DNA from: an uncultured beta proteobacterium
GTDB taxonomy: Bacteria; Pseudomonadota; Gammaproteobacteria; Burkholderiales; Burkholderiaceae_C
Length of the DNA stretch: 64,000 nucleotides
Direction of reading: 5' to 3'
Assembly (NCBI GenBank): GCA_903823025.1
Contig: CAIJRK010000003.1
Span: 62,001 to 126,000, forward strand
Part shown: in pieces, positions 1 through 10,049 of the stretch
Numbering within the stretch: position 1 is the stretch's first letter
Layout of the letters: every line of letters starts with the position of its first letter
Translations under genes and position numbers: made by a program
Notes under the pieces: generated by a model
The model's input: the letters and a program-made list of their open reading frames with translations, nothing else
What the model was told of the DNA's origin: nothing
The model's database searches: none

Positions 1-132
1 CTAGGTCGCGCCAAACGTGCCGAGATTTGGTTCTGCGGGCCACAAGGCCTGGCTACCGCTCTTAAAAATCAAATGACCAGCACCTGGCGTGGCAAGTTGC
101 GCTTTCATCAAGAGGCTTTTGAGATGCGGTGA
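1..132 (+). CDS. C-terminal end of a ferric-reductase-like FAD/NAD-binding oxidoreductase (partial)
   Basis: Frame 1 is open from the first base and stops at TGA 130-132, giving 43 residues. The segment holds IWFCGPQGLA followed by a FHQEAFEMR tail. This is the usual C-terminal end of the NAD-binding half of ferredoxin-NADP-reductase-type domains in membrane ferric reductases, where the CGP motif lies near the nicotinamide. The start lies outside the window, so membrane segments cannot be seen. The family call rests on this short tail alone, and another flavodoxin-reductase-type protein is possible. Confidence 0.6.
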   Translation, partial: LGRAKRAEIWFCGPQGLATALKNQMTSTWRGKLRFHQEAFEMR

Positions 133-194
133 GTAGGCATTCGGTTCAAAGGGTTGTACGTATTTAAAAACCTTGAGAACCAGCGGCCTTCACC

Positions 195-1157
195 TTATTC
201 GTCATTGCGCACAGGGATTGCCTCTTTGAGGCTGGAGACACTTTCTATGTATTTGCGCAAAATTTGCTGTTCAACTTTGACACGGTCGTTGGGCCGACAG
301 GTGTAGCGAACCGTTAAATCGGTGCTCTTGCCATCATCAAGCGTAATAATGACCCGTGTTTCGGCGGATGGCAGGTCCACATGATGAGACAACTCAAAAC
401 TTTTCAAATGCGCATTGGCTTGCTTTTGCCAAATCGCACAAGCCTGATTGGCCGCGTTGGTCAAAGCATTCTCATGCTGCGTGATGTTCCAGGTTCGGTC
501 GATCTTGATGGACAGCAGGTAAATGACAAATTCACCGGTCACGGTGAAATTTCTCACCGTCTGCGTCAGTAGCATCGAGTTTGGAATGGTCATCGTCTGC
601 CCCGTGACCTGATGGCCTTGGCGGGTTTCGAGCACGGTGGTGTACATGGCGTTGATGTCCACAACACGCCCGGATGCATTGCCGATTTCGATGTAGTCTC
701 CAAAACCGAAGGGTCTTGTGACCGTGATATTCACGAATCCAATGAGATTGAGCAGGGCTTCTTTGCTCACAATCAGAATGGCACCCGCCACCGCCGCAAG
801 CGACAGGGCAAAGCCTGCGATTTTGGAGCCCCAGATCGCAATCAGCGTCACGGCAGCCGTGATCATGACCACATTGCGCCAAATAACCTGACGCTCACGG
901 CGAACGGCCAGTGTTCCCTCCGTGCGCGCCAGCATCTTGCGAATGATGCTCAGACTGAGGGGCGTGATGATGAGCGCCAGTAATGTAATCGTCAATCGCG
1001 AAAATTCTTCGATCGCGAAGAGGTGCAATAAATCAATAACACGCTCGATCACGACGCACCTCCACCAGAAAACAACCCCAAGCCTCTTGGCTTGCCTTCT
1101 GTACCTGATTGCATGAAGAAGCCTTTGTTCTATAAATTCAGTGAAATTTGGCAGCAC
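195..1157 (-). CDS. MscS-family mechanosensitive ion channel
   Basis: The product has 320 aa. Three hydrophobic segments occupy about residues 45-145. A glycine/alanine-rich pore helix (GSKIAGFALSLAAVAGAIL, about 108-126) leads into the MscS beta domain, which has the typical RPFGFGDYIEIGNASGRVVDI stretch (first residues near 147) and TIPNSML. Channels of this family open under membrane tension and release solutes in osmotic downshock. Here they would act in the inner membrane. The length is close to E. coli MscS (286 aa) plus a short N-terminal extension. It is convergent with the upstream oxidoreductase fragment and has no operon partner. The exact physiological trigger cannot be read from sequence. 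Confidence 0.85.
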   Translation of the reverse strand: MLPNFTEFIEQRLLHAIRYRRQAKRLGVVFWWRCVVIERVIDLLHLFAIEEFSRLTITLLALIITPLSLSIIRKMLARTEGTLAVRRERQVIWRNVVMITAAVTLIAIWGSKIAGFALSLAAVAGAILIVSKEALLNLIGFVNITVTRPFGFGDYIEIGNASGRVVDINAMYTTVLETRQGHQVTGQTMTIPNSMLLTQTVRNFTVTGEFVIYLLSIKIDRTWNITQHENALTNAANQACAIWQKQANAHLKSFELSHHVDLPSAETRVIITLDDGKSTDLTVRYTCRPNDRVKVEQQILRKYIESVSSLKEAIPVRNDE

Positions 1158-2010
1158 TTCGGCCTGCCTTCAAACCAGCGTTCTCCATTGAGTCAAACCC
1201 CGGTTGAGACGGTGCAGTCTGTTCGGTTGCGACAAGAGACTTGAAGCTTTGAGGGCCTGGCTTTTGCAAGGTCGCCCAATCAGACGGGTGGCCTTGCGGG
1301 CGCTTGCTTGGCTGGACGAGACTGGCAGGTGTACGCGGTGGATTGTCGCTTATCGGCTTATCGGCTTATCGGCTTATCGTGGTTTCCAGGCGTTCCAGCA
1401 CGGTAATGCGCGAACATCAAAAATCTTTTGCTGCTAAAGATTAGCAAGTCTGTTGACTTGCATGGCGCCTGACTCGACGATACTTGCCGCCCTTCATTTG
1501 CAGCAGCATTTCGACATGATGCCAACGACTTTTGCAGCGTCCCGACATCACGGCATATTTCTGATTTATTCAAAAAAGTCCATCAGGTCAATGGGCTTTT
1601 TACATATCACCAGCGCCACAAAATGACTTCATCAATCTTTCTAAACACAGTTAACTTTATTTAAATAAAAAATTAATTTGTAACAAAAATCATCAACAAT
1701 AGCGATTTAATAACAAAAATAAATTAAATCCTATGTCAACTTCTCCTGCTTCAGAAGGTAGCAAAAATTCAATGAAAGTGGGGTTCTGTTCTGGGACGGG
1801 CATATTGAATCCTTGCACGAACAAATGGGAAACGCGGTCATGGCACGGTCAACTTTCGGAGAAAGTTAACTGGTGGGTTGTTGTTGTTCACCGCGATGAT
1901 CTTGAAACAGAAAATATTGAAAATCGTGGCGGTACGGGGTTTCCAGTTCACGGCTCAAAGACAAGAGGCTTGGCATCCGCCAGAAGTTCCGGGACAGAGT
2001 CGGCCAGCGC
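1158..2010. other. Intergenic region of about 850 bp, AT-rich in its second half
   Basis: No gene is convincing here. An 8-bp tandem repeat lies at 1349-1380. Positions 1610-1730 are markedly AT-rich and could hold the promoter of the chemotaxis cluster. An open frame at 1733-2014 on the + strand ends in ATGA overlapping the STAS gene start. It has no recognisable ribosome site or domain, so I do not call it. Confidence 0.5.
1349..1380. repeat. Tandem repeat, unit CTTATCGG, about four copies
   Basis: The unit CTTATCGG is repeated head to tail about four times. It lies in non-coding DNA between the MscS gene and the chemotaxis cluster. A simple-sequence tract like this can vary in copy number by slippage. 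No effect on a promoter can be shown. Confidence 0.8.
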
Positions 2011-2331
2011 ATGAAGCGCTCAACCGTGTTGAAGATTACCGGTGAATTCACGATTTTTCGGGCGATAGAACTCAAACAAGCCTTGTTGTCCGATCCCCCA
2101 CCACTTGAAGTTGACTTGTCAGGGGTGACCGAAATCGACACCGCTGGCGTGCAACTGCTCATGCTGGCTAAAAAAGAAGCGCTTGCCGCGCAACGTGAAC
2201 TTCATTTGGTGGCGCACAGTTCGGCTGTGATTGAGGTTTTTGACTTGCTCAATGTGGGCGAATACTTTGACGATTTAATGGTCATGGACGCCCGCTCCAA
2301 AAGCCACTCCAGGAGTCCCAATGAATCTTGA
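2011..2331 (+). CDS. STAS-domain protein of the chemotaxis cluster
   Basis: The product has 106 aa and is one STAS (anti-sigma factor antagonist) domain. It has the beta strand VLKITGEFTIF, then VDLSGVTEIDTAGVQLLMLA, where the serine usually phosphorylated in SpoIIAA is replaced by threonine or alanine around DTAG. Its 3' end overlaps the cheA start by 11 bp, so the two are probably translationally coupled. STAS proteins next to cheA are common in beta- and gammaproteobacteria, where they tune the kinase or scaffold. The role here is inferred from context. Start at ATG 2011. Confidence 0.8.
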   Translation: MKRSTVLKITGEFTIFRAIELKQALLSDPPPLEVDLSGVTEIDTAGVQLLMLAKKEALAAQRELHLVAHSSAVIEVFDLLNVGEYFDDLMVMDARSKSHSRSPNES

Positions 2332-4477
2332 TGACGCACGGGCGACCTTTATTCTCGAATGCCGTGAACTGCTGCAAGACATGGAAAAAGCGCTGCTCGG
2401 CGTTGAGCAGGTCGAAGAAAAAGAAGAACTGATCAACGCGATTTTTCGCGCCGCCCACACCATCAAAGGCTCCTCCGGCATCTTCGGTCTGGATCACATG
2501 GTGGCGTTTACGCATGTGGTGGAAAGTGTGTTGGATCGGGTTCGTAGCGGAAAACTCCCGCTGGTTGATCAATTGGTGGTGCTGATGCTGGCGTGCTGTG
2601 ACCACATCGGCACGCTGGTCGAGGCTGTAGCGGCAGGACGTCTCCAACCCGATCCCGACTTACAGCAACAAGGCGCGCCCCTGCTGGTTCAGTTGGGCAC
2701 CTATTTACCGCCCGCCCCGCAAGCCGCGCTGTCGCCCTTGGTGACGGCGCCGGACGACGACGCGTTGGAACGTATTCATGGCCGGGGCGTTGACACCGAC
2801 GACTGGCACATCTCGCTGCGTTTTGGACCAGACGTCCTGCGAAATGGCCTGGACCCCCTCTCGTTCATCCGTTATCTCAACACCCTGGGGCGCATCTCCG
2901 GCATGGTCACCTTATGGGAGGCGCTACCACAGGCCCAGCTGATGGATCCGGAAACTTGCTACTTGGGCTTTGAGATCGCCTTTGAGAGCAAGGCGAATAA
3001 GACCGACATTGAGCATGTTTTTGAATTTGTAATGGACGAGTGCCGCTTGCGGATCTTGCCCCCGCACAGCTTGATTAATGAATATGTCGATCTGATCCAG
3101 CACCAGCAAGGTGATTTGGCACGTCTGGGCGAGATGTTGGTGCGCTGCGGCACCCTGACCGCACTCGAACTCGACATGGCGCTCAATGCCCAGTCAGACG
3201 CTCCGGCCAAACCCCTGGGCGAGATTCTGGTTGAACAAGGCACCGTCCAGCCCGAGGTGGTTCAGGCCGCGCTGGTCAAACAAAAACAGATCAAGGAAAA
3301 GGGCGCCTCGGAGAGCCGCTCGGTCCGGGTCGATGCCGACAAGCTTGATCAACTGATCAACCTGGTGGGCGAACTCATCATTGCCGGGGCCAGTGTCCAT
3401 CTGATTGCGCGCCAAGCGGGCATCGTCACACTGCAAGAAAGTACCTCCAAACTGTCGATGCTGGTGGAGGAAGTGCGCGACAGCGCTCTGCAACTGCGCA
3501 TGGTCAAAATTGACGCGACCTTTAGCCGCCTTCAGCGCGTGGTGTTTGACGGCGCGCGCGACTTGGGAAAAGACATCCTGCTGGTCATCAACGGCGAAGA
3601 TACCAAACTCGACAAAACCGTGATCGAGAAAATTGGCGACCCCCTGATGCACCTGGTGCGCAACGCCATGGACCATGGCATCGAGGCGGCCGACGTGCGT
3701 GCGGCCAAAGGCAAACCAGCCCAAGGCACGCTCAAGCTCAACGCCTTTCACGACGCCGGCAGCATCGTCATCACCGTGCAAGATGATGGTGGTGGCCTCA
3801 ACCGCGAGCGAATTCTGGCCAAGGCGATTGAGCGGAATCTGATCGACGCGGGGCATCAGCTCAACGACAGCGAAGTGTTTGCCCTGATCTTTGAGCCAGG
3901 ATTCTCGACTGCTGAAAAACTGACCCACCTGTCGGGCCGTGGCGTCGGGCTGGACGTGGTCAAACGCAACATCACTGCGCTGCGCGGCACCGTGCGTTTG
4001 AGCAGCGAAGAAGGAGTAGGCACCACCGTGACAGTGCGCCTGCCCCTCACGCTGGCCATCATTGACGGTTTTTTGGTGGAGGTTGGCAAAGCGGTGTATG
4101 CCATTCCGCTGGACATGATTGAAGAGTGCGTGGCCTACACCGCCGAGCCGCATCACGATTACACCAGCCTGCGCGGCGAGGTCTTGCCGTTTATTCGCTT
4201 GCGTGAACTGTTCGGTATCAGCGGCAAGCCGGTCAAGGGCGAAAACATCGTGGTGCTCAATTACGCGGGACAAAAAGCGGGCTTGGTGGTGGACACCTTG
4301 CTGGGCGAATTTCAGACGGTGATCAAGCCGCTGGCAAAGATGTTCAATCAAGTCAAGTGCATTAGCGGCTCCACCATTTTGGGCAGTGGTGATGTCGCGC
4401 TCATTCTGGATGTGCCCGCGCTGATCAATCAGGCCATGGCCACAGGTATCAATCCGCCATCTTTCATAAAACCGTAA
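2321..4477 (+). CDS. cheA: Chemotaxis histidine kinase CheA
   Basis: The product has 718 aa. The N-terminal Hpt domain carries the phospho-accepting His46 in AAHTIKGSSG. A P2-like domain follows (about 165-260). Next is a region resembling the MshEN/GspE N-terminal fold, with a repeated LGEMLV/LGEILVEQGTV pattern (about 265-325), unusual inside CheA. Then come the dimerisation segment and the ATPase with N box HLVRNAMDHGIE and G boxes VQDDGGGL and GRGVGLDVV. A CheW-like domain ends the protein. CheA phosphorylates CheY/CheB in response to receptor state at the polar array. It lies between a STAS gene (11-bp overlap) and an MCP 12 bp downstream. No cheY, cheR or cheB is present here. Confidence 0.95.
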   Translation: MNLDDARATFILECRELLQDMEKALLGVEQVEEKEELINAIFRAAHTIKGSSGIFGLDHMVAFTHVVESVLDRVRSGKLPLVDQLVVLMLACCDHIGTLVEAVAAGRLQPDPDLQQQGAPLLVQLGTYLPPAPQAALSPLVTAPDDDALERIHGRGVDTDDWHISLRFGPDVLRNGLDPLSFIRYLNTLGRISGMVTLWEALPQAQLMDPETCYLGFEIAFESKANKTDIEHVFEFVMDECRLRILPPHSLINEYVDLIQHQQGDLARLGEMLVRCGTLTALELDMALNAQSDAPAKPLGEILVEQGTVQPEVVQAALVKQKQIKEKGASESRSVRVDADKLDQLINLVGELIIAGASVHLIARQAGIVTLQESTSKLSMLVEEVRDSALQLRMVKIDATFSRLQRVVFDGARDLGKDILLVINGEDTKLDKTVIEKIGDPLMHLVRNAMDHGIEAADVRAAKGKPAQGTLKLNAFHDAGSIVITVQDDGGGLNRERILAKAIERNLIDAGHQLNDSEVFALIFEPGFSTAEKLTHLSGRGVGLDVVKRNITALRGTVRLSSEEGVGTTVTVRLPLTLAIIDGFLVEVGKAVYAIPLDMIEECVAYTAEPHHDYTSLRGEVLPFIRLRELFGISGKPVKGENIVVLNYAGQKAGLVVDTLLGEFQTVIKPLAKMFNQVKCISGSTILGSGDVALILDVPALINQAMATGINPPSFIKP

Positions 4478-4489
4478 AAAGCATTCAAA

Positions 4490-6685
4490 ATGAAACTCAC
4501 CTTTGTCAAAAAAATGGCCCTGTTGGCCGCATCCGCGCTGCTTGGCATCTTGCTACTGACAGGCATTGCTTATCAGCAAATCAACAAGGTATTTGAGGCA
4601 GCCAATTACGGCAACGTCAACACCGTTCCCAGCTTGAAGAGTCTGAGCGCGGCGATGGATGTGTTTGCAGATATTAGGGTTCTGACCTATCGCCACATCC
4701 TCAATACCGATGAAAAATTGATGGCAGACATTGAAGTCAAATTGAAAGAAGCTCAAGCCAAGCTGGATACTATCTTCAAAGGCTATGAATTAATACTCTC
4801 CGACGATCAGGACAAGTTCCTGCTCACGACTGAAAAAACGCTAAGCGCCGAGTACGCCGTTGCGATGAATGAGGTGATGGCGTTGTCCCATGCCAACAAG
4901 AACGAGCAAGCGCGAGATCTGCTCTTAAAAACGGCGGTGTTAGCTGAGAAGTTAGGTTCAATGTTTGACGAGCATATGCAGTACAACATGGCACTGGGCA
5001 AGAAAGGGGCGGACGAAGCTGCCGCAACCAAAGTCAGTGCCCTCAATTTCTCGCTGCTCATCGCCGTTTTGACATTGGCCGCCATCGCCATCCTCGCCTT
5101 CACCCTGACCCGCTCGACGATGCGCCAGTTGGGCGGTGAGCCGGATGCTGCCGCAGACATCGCCAACAAGATCGCCGCTGGCGACCTGAGTACCAAAATC
5201 GAGATCAAGTCCGGCGACACCCGCAGCATCATGGCCGCACTGAAGAACGTGAGCGACACGCTCAAGGCGTTGATTGCTGACACTGACGTGCTTGTCAAAG
5301 CCGCCGCAGTTGGGCAACTCGACACCCGGGCCGATGCCAGCCAATACCAGGGCGATTTCCGCAAACTGTTAGGCGGTATCAACGACACCATTGCCAACGT
5401 GGCCGAGCCGATGAAGGTCACCTCCGGCTACCTTGCCCAGATCGCCAAGGGCATCATCCCGGCCCAGATCACCACCGACGACAAGGGCGAGTACCTCGTC
5501 ATTCGCAACAACCTCAACAGCCTTATCAAAGTGACGAGCGACATGCTCAAGGAAACTGACGCCCTGATCCAAGGCGGTGCTAATGGCGAATTCGACAAGC
5601 GCGCCAATGCAGCGTTGTTTGAGGGCTGCTGGCAACAATTGCTGGTGGGCGTTAATCAACTGTTGGACGGTATTGTCTTGCCGGTCAAAGAAGCGGTGGC
5701 GGTTCTCGCCGAAATGGAAAAAGGGGATTTGACTCGAACGGTCAACGGCAGCTACAAAGGGCAGATGGACGACTTCAAGAACACGGTCAATAACACCATC
5801 GCCAAGCTCACGCAAGTGGTGGCTGAAGTCAACAGCGGCGCCCAAGCCCTAGCGAGTGCCTCCGAAGAAGTGAGTGCCACCGCGCAAGCCTTGGCGCAAG
5901 CGGCCAACGAACAAGCGGCAGGCGCTGAAGAAACCAGCGCTTCGCTGGAGCAAATGACAGCCTCGATTGCCCAGAACACCGAAAACGCCAAAGTGACCGA
6001 GGGCATGGCTGCTAAGGCCGCACAAGACGCCGCTGACGGCGGTGAATCAGTGGCCGCCACCGTGGCCGCCATGAAACAGATCGCCAAAAAAATCGGCATC
6101 ATCGACGATATCGCGGCGCAAACCAACTTGCTGGCCTTGAACGCGGCCATCGAAGCGGCCCGCGCTGGAGAGCATGGCAAAGGCTTTGCCGTGGTGGCCG
6201 CTGAAGTGCGTAAGCTCGCAGAGCGCAGCCAAGTGGCCGCGCAAGAAATTGGTGAAGTGGCCACCAACAGCGTTGAGTTGGCCGAAAAAGCCGGCAAGCT
6301 GCTCGACCAAATGGTGCCGACCATTCGCAAGACGGCGGACTTGGTGCAGGAAATTTCTGCCGCGTCGAGCGAGCAATCATCTGGCGTGGGTCAGATCAAT
6401 GTGGCGGTGAGTCAACTCAATCAGACCACCCAGCAAAATGCCTCCAGCTCCGAAGAACTGGCCGCTACGGCTGAAGAAATGAGCAGCCAAGCCGATCAGT
6501 TACAGCAGACCATGGCCTTCTTTAAACTCGATAACGCCGTTGACTCAAGAGCTGCATCATCCTTGATACGCAAAAGCAACGTCAGCAAACCCGTGTCTGC
6601 CAAATGGGTTGGCGCCAAGGTGAAAGGCAACTCGTCACAGGCTGGCGGTTCAGCCATTGATGAAGCTCATTTCACCAATTTCTGA
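4490..6685 (+). CDS. Methyl-accepting chemotaxis protein
   Basis: The product has 731 aa. One N-terminal membrane helix (about 8-28) is followed by a mostly helical periplasmic domain and a second membrane helix (about 184-206). HAMP-type segments follow, with [21 protein letters not shown] at the first, and further HAMP-like linkers around 270-440. The signalling hairpin tip is [20 protein letters not shown] followed by [13 protein letters not shown]. It feeds CheA through CheW. The ligand cannot be inferred. It is co-directional with cheA (12-bp gap) and cheW (11-bp gap), so the four genes form one operon. Confidence 0.93.
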   Translation: MKLTFVKKMALLAASALLGILLLTGIAYQQINKVFEAANYGNVNTVPSLKSLSAAMDVFADIRVLTYRHILNTDEKLMADIEVKLKEAQAKLDTIFKGYELILSDDQDKFLLTTEKTLSAEYAVAMNEVMALSHANKNEQARDLLLKTAVLAEKLGSMFDEHMQYNMALGKKGADEAAATKVSALNFSLLIAVLTLAAIAILAFTLTRSTMRQLGGEPDAAADIANKIAAGDLSTKIEIKSGDTRSIMAALKNVSDTLKALIADTDVLVKAAAVGQLDTRADASQYQGDFRKLLGGINDTIANVAEPMKVTSGYLAQIAKGIIPAQITTDDKGEYLVIRNNLNSLIKVTSDMLKETDALIQGGANGEFDKRANAALFEGCWQQLLVGVNQLLDGIVLPVKEAVAVLAEMEKGDLTRTVNGSYKGQMDDFKNTVNNTIAKLTQVVAEVNSGAQALASASEEVSATAQALAQAANEQAAGAEETSASLEQMTASIAQNTENAKVTEGMAAKAAQDAADGGESVAATVAAMKQIAKKIGIIDDIAAQTNLLALNAAIEAARAGEHGKGFAVVAAEVRKLAERSQVAAQEIGEVATNSVELAEKAGKLLDQMVPTIRKTADLVQEISAASSEQSSGVGQINVAVSQLNQTTQQNASSSEELAATAEEMSSQADQLQQTMAFFKLDNAVDSRAASSLIRKSNVSKPVSAKWVGAKVKGNSSQAGGSAIDEAHFTNF

Positions 6686-6696
6686 AGGAGTTCACT

Positions 6697-7203
6697 ATGA
6701 AGGCGCTGGTTAAAACCGAAAGCAAGCCGGTGGTTGAACAAAAACAGTACTTGACCTTCACCCTGGGCGGTGAGATGTTTGCGATTGGCATCTTGTGTAT
6801 CAAGGAAATCATTTGGTATGCCAATCTGACCGAGGTGCCCATGATGCCAGCCTGCATTCGCGGGGTGATCAACCTGCGCGGTGCGGTGGTGCCGGTGATG
6901 GACCTTTCAAGCCGCTTTGGCAAGCCGCCGACGACGGTTACCAAGAGCACCTGCATCATCATCATCGAAGTTCAAACCGAGCATGGGCACGAGATCCAGA
7001 GCATCGGGGTGGTGGTCGATGCGGTGCAAGCCGTGCTGGAAATTGCGTCCTCAGAGATCGCGCCACCGCCTACTTTTGGCGCCAAGATACAGAGCGATTT
7101 CATCGAAGGAATAGGCAAGGTCAACGGCAAGTTTGTGATCCTGCTTCATGTCAACCGCGTACTTTGCACGGAAGAGATTGGCGCAATGGGCGCGGTTGAA
7201 TAA
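6697..7203 (+). CDS. cheW: Chemotaxis coupling protein CheW
   Basis: The product has 168 aa, a single CheW SH3-like double barrel. Visible landmarks are YLTFTLGGEMFAIGILCIKEI, PACIRGVINLRGAVVPVMDLSSRFG and VVVDAVQAVLEI. It bridges the MCP to CheA. A good ribosome site (AAGGAG) precedes ATG 6697. It is the last gene of the STAS-cheA-mcp-cheW operon; a weak terminator-like stem follows. Confidence 0.94.
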   Translation: MKALVKTESKPVVEQKQYLTFTLGGEMFAIGILCIKEIIWYANLTEVPMMPACIRGVINLRGAVVPVMDLSSRFGKPPTTVTKSTCIIIIEVQTEHGHEIQSIGVVVDAVQAVLEIASSEIAPPPTFGAKIQSDFIEGIGKVNGKFVILLHVNRVLCTEEIGAMGAVE

Positions 7204-7245
7204 GTCGGGCATGGGCTAAAGCGCCTTCGTTTGCCGACTATTTTT
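7203..7245 (+). terminator. Possible weak terminator after cheW
   Basis: The arms AGTCGG (7203-7208) and CCGACT (7234-7239) can pair and are followed by ATTTTTAGATTTTT. The loop is long (25 nt), so this is only a candidate. Confidence 0.35.
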
Positions 7246-7505
7246 AGATTTTTACCATCACGGGCATCCCAAGACGGCTCATCTTGTTCAGTGCAGACGC
7301 ATGGACGTGATTCTCACGGCTTCAAACCCAAGAATGACGACATCCTGATCGGCGAGCGTGGCTTGAAACGCTCGGACGGCTGAAAAAACAGCATGGGCGC
7401 TTGTGCCGTGTTTTCCCGCCAGTGAGCGACTGTGCGCGACATCAATATCGCCTCTATCTACCCGTCATAAGCTGGCCCTCTTTTCGTGGATGGCGGCAGG
7501 TTTAA
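7246..7505. other. Intergenic region before the P-type ATPases
   Basis: No gene is supported here. It should hold the promoter of the ATPase pair. I could not identify a regulatory leader such as a magnesium riboswitch. Confidence 0.4.
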
Positions 7506-10049
7506 ATGACACTCAAAACTTTCAAACCAACGCGCGTTACCCGCGTCAGGTCGGGCTTGAATGGCTTGCTTGGCCTGAGCAGTGCCGAGGCCGCCGCGCA
7601 GCTCCGCCAAGTCGGCCCCAATCGGCTGAAGCCCGTTTTGCAGCGCGCGGTGGTGTGGCAGTTTTTGGCGCATTTTCGCAATCCGCTGGTGTTGGTGTTG
7701 CTGGCGGCCTGCGGCATTTCGGCGTTGACGGGGGATGTCACTGGCGCGCTCATCATCGGCCTGATTGTGGTGATGAGCGTCACGCTGGATTTTGTGCAGG
7801 CTTTCCGGGCAGGCCGCGCCGCTGACCAACTGGCGTTGCAGGTGGCGGTGACTGCCACCGTATTACGCGACGGCGTCCCGTGCGCGCGACCCGTGGCAGA
7901 CCTGGTGCCCGGCGACGTGGTGCTGCTGTCTGCGGGTAACCTCGTGCCCGCTGATGCCCGCGTGGTGCAGGCCTGCGACTTCTTTGTGAATCAGGCGCAG
8001 CTCACGGGCGAGCCTTATCCGGTTGAAAAAAAAGCGCCGCCCGACGTACCCCAAGCGGGTAGGCCCGCGTTTGAGGACTGGTCACTGGAGGCCGGGGATG
8101 CCGTCTTCATGGGCAGTTCGGTGGTCAGCGGCTCGGCGCGTGTGCACATTGGGCGCACTGGCAGCGCCAGCGCCTTGGGGCAAATAGCGGTCAGTTTGAC
8201 TCAACAAGCGCCGCCCACAGCTTTTGAAATAGGCACCCGACGTTTTGGCATGCTCATCATGCGGCTCACGGTGCTGCTGGTGTTGTTCACTTTGCTGGTC
8301 AATGTGGCGTTGCATCGCGCGTTGCTGGAATCATTTTTATTTGCCGTGGCGCTGGCGGTGGGTCTCACGCCCGAGTTACTGCCGATGGTGGTGTCGGTCA
8401 CGTTAACGCGCGGCGCCTTGCGCATGGCGGCCCTGAAAGTCATCGTTAAACGTCCGTCTGCGATTCAGGATATGGGCGCGATGGACGTGCTGTGTACCGA
8501 CAAGACTGGCACGCTCACCGAGGCAAAAATCCGGCTGGAGCGCCATGTGGATGCGGAGGGTCAGGACAACCCGCAAGTGCTGGCGCTGGCCTATCTCAAC
8601 AGCTACTTTGAAAGTGGTCTTAAAAGCCCGCTGGACGAGGCCATTCTGGCGCACGAAAACATGGATGTGTCCGACTGGCGCAAAGTCGATGAAGTGCCCT
8701 TTGATTTTGAGCGGCGCCGTGTCTCGGTGCTGGTCGAGCGGGCTGGGGCGCGCCGGTTGGTGGTCAAAGGTGCGCCCGAAGATGTGCTGCGTTTGTGTAC
8801 CCATTATCAGAACAGTGCAGGCGCCACGGTGGTTTTGGATGAGGCCGCGCAGGCCCACATTAACGCCTTGTTTGACCGCTTGGGTGAAGAAGGTTTTCGG
8901 GTACTGGGCATCGCCTGGCGCGACGTGCCCATCGACCATCCCCATGCGGTTGTTTCGGATGAAAGCGAATTGGTGTTTGCCGGGTTTGCCGCTTTTCTGG
9001 ACCCGCCCAAAGCCAGCGCCGGACAGGCCTTGAAGGCGATGGCGGGCAGCGGCGTGGCTGTGAAAATTGTCACCGGCGACAACGAGCGCGTGACGCGCCA
9101 CGTCTGCAGGCAACTGGGCTTCCCGATTGAGGGGGTGTTGACCGGCACCGAAGTTGCGGCCCTGCAAGACGATGCGCTGCGGGCGCGGGTAGAGGAGGTC
9201 AACCTGTTTTGCCGCGTGAACCCGGCGCAAAAAAACCGCATTATTCTGGCGCTCAAGGCGCGCGGTCATGTGGTGGGATATTTGGGCGATGGCATCAATG
9301 ACGCGCCGTCGTTGCACACGGCGGACGTTGGCATCTCGGTTGAAGGGGCGGTTGATGTGGCCAAACAAGCTGCCGCCATGATCTTGCTCGAACACGACTT
9401 GATGGTGCTGCACCAAGGCATTCTGGAAGGCCGACGCACCTTTGGCAACGTGATGAAGTACATCATGATGGCCACCAGTTCCAATTTTGGCAATATGTTC
9501 AGCATGGCCGCAGCCACCTTGTTTTTACCGTTCTTGCCCATGCTCCCGCTGCAAATTCTGCTTAACAACCTGATGTATGACGTGTCAGAAATCACGCTGC
9601 CGCTGGACAACGTGGACGCTGAAGATTTGGCACAGCCCAAGCAGTGGGACATGGTGTTCATCCGCAACTTCATGCTGACTATTGGCCCCATCAGTTCGTT
9701 GTTTGACTTTGTGACTTTTTATGGTCTGACGCGTCTGATCAATGCACAGGAGTCGCTGTTTCGCACTGGCTGGTTTATGGAGTCGATTGCAACGCAGGTG
9801 CTGGTAATTTTTGTCATCCGCACCCGGCGCAACCCTTTGCGCAGTCACCCTAACCGATGGTTGGTGTTGACCTCGCTGGGCGTGGTGGTGACCGCCCTGT
9901 GCTTGCCCTTCACGCCGCTGGCCGCCTATTTAGGATTTTCGCCGCTGCCCTTGTCGTTTTTTGTACTGTTGGCCGGTTTGCTGATCGCCTATCTGCTGGC
10001 CGTGGAAGGAGGGAAACAATGGTTTTACCGACATCTGATGACCCCTTGA
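7506..10049 (+). CDS. mgtA: Magnesium-translocating P-type ATPase (MgtA-like)
   Basis: The product has 847 aa. The order is an N-terminal cation-ATPase segment, TM1-2, the actuator domain with TGEPYPVEK, TM3-4 with VGLTPELLPMVV, the phosphorylation motif DKTGTLTE (Asp about residue 332), the nucleotide domain, GDGINDAPSLHTADVGISV, and six C-terminal TM helices. VGLTPELLPM and the LNSYFESGLKSPLD stretch are typical of class P3B importers (MgtA/MgtB). These move Mg2+ into the cell at the inner membrane. The last 31 bp overlap the next ATPase gene. The start ATG 7506 gives the full N-terminal domain but lacks a strong ribosome site. Confidence 0.88.
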   Translation: MTLKTFKPTRVTRVRSGLNGLLGLSSAEAAAQLRQVGPNRLKPVLQRAVVWQFLAHFRNPLVLVLLAACGISALTGDVTGALIIGLIVVMSVTLDFVQAFRAGRAADQLALQVAVTATVLRDGVPCARPVADLVPGDVVLLSAGNLVPADARVVQACDFFVNQAQLTGEPYPVEKKAPPDVPQAGRPAFEDWSLEAGDAVFMGSSVVSGSARVHIGRTGSASALGQIAVSLTQQAPPTAFEIGTRRFGMLIMRLTVLLVLFTLLVNVALHRALLESFLFAVALAVGLTPELLPMVVSVTLTRGALRMAALKVIVKRPSAIQDMGAMDVLCTDKTGTLTEAKIRLERHVDAEGQDNPQVLALAYLNSYFESGLKSPLDEAILAHENMDVSDWRKVDEVPFDFERRRVSVLVERAGARRLVVKGAPEDVLRLCTHYQNSAGATVVLDEAAQAHINALFDRLGEEGFRVLGIAWRDVPIDHPHAVVSDESELVFAGFAAFLDPPKASAGQALKAMAGSGVAVKIVTGDNERVTRHVCRQLGFPIEGVLTGTEVAALQDDALRARVEEVNLFCRVNPAQKNRIILALKARGHVVGYLGDGINDAPSLHTADVGISVEGAVDVAKQAAAMILLEHDLMVLHQGILEGRRTFGNVMKYIMMATSSNFGNMFSMAAATLFLPFLPMLPLQILLNNLMYDVSEITLPLDNVDAEDLAQPKQWDMVFIRNFMLTIGPISSLFDFVTFYGLTRLINAQESLFRTGWFMESIATQVLVIFVIRTRRNPLRSHPNRWLVLTSLGVVVTALCLPFTPLAAYLGFSPLPLSFFVLLAGLLIAYLLAVEGGKQWFYRHLMTP

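Noticed and set aside
1204..1573. Small open frames between the MscS gene and the STAS gene
   Set aside because: They include the 8-bp tandem repeat and have no ribosome site or conserved pattern.
3194..4351. Long minus-strand open frame inside cheA
   Set aside because: A shadow of cheA in a GC-rich gene; no domain and no ribosome site.
8403..9416. Long minus-strand open frame inside mgtA
   Set aside because: Mirror frame of a conserved ATPase; its sequence is His/Arg/Gln-rich with no known pattern.
9857..10018. Upstream extension of the second P-type ATPase
   Set aside because: It lies wholly inside mgtA; a strong ribosome site marks ATG 10019.
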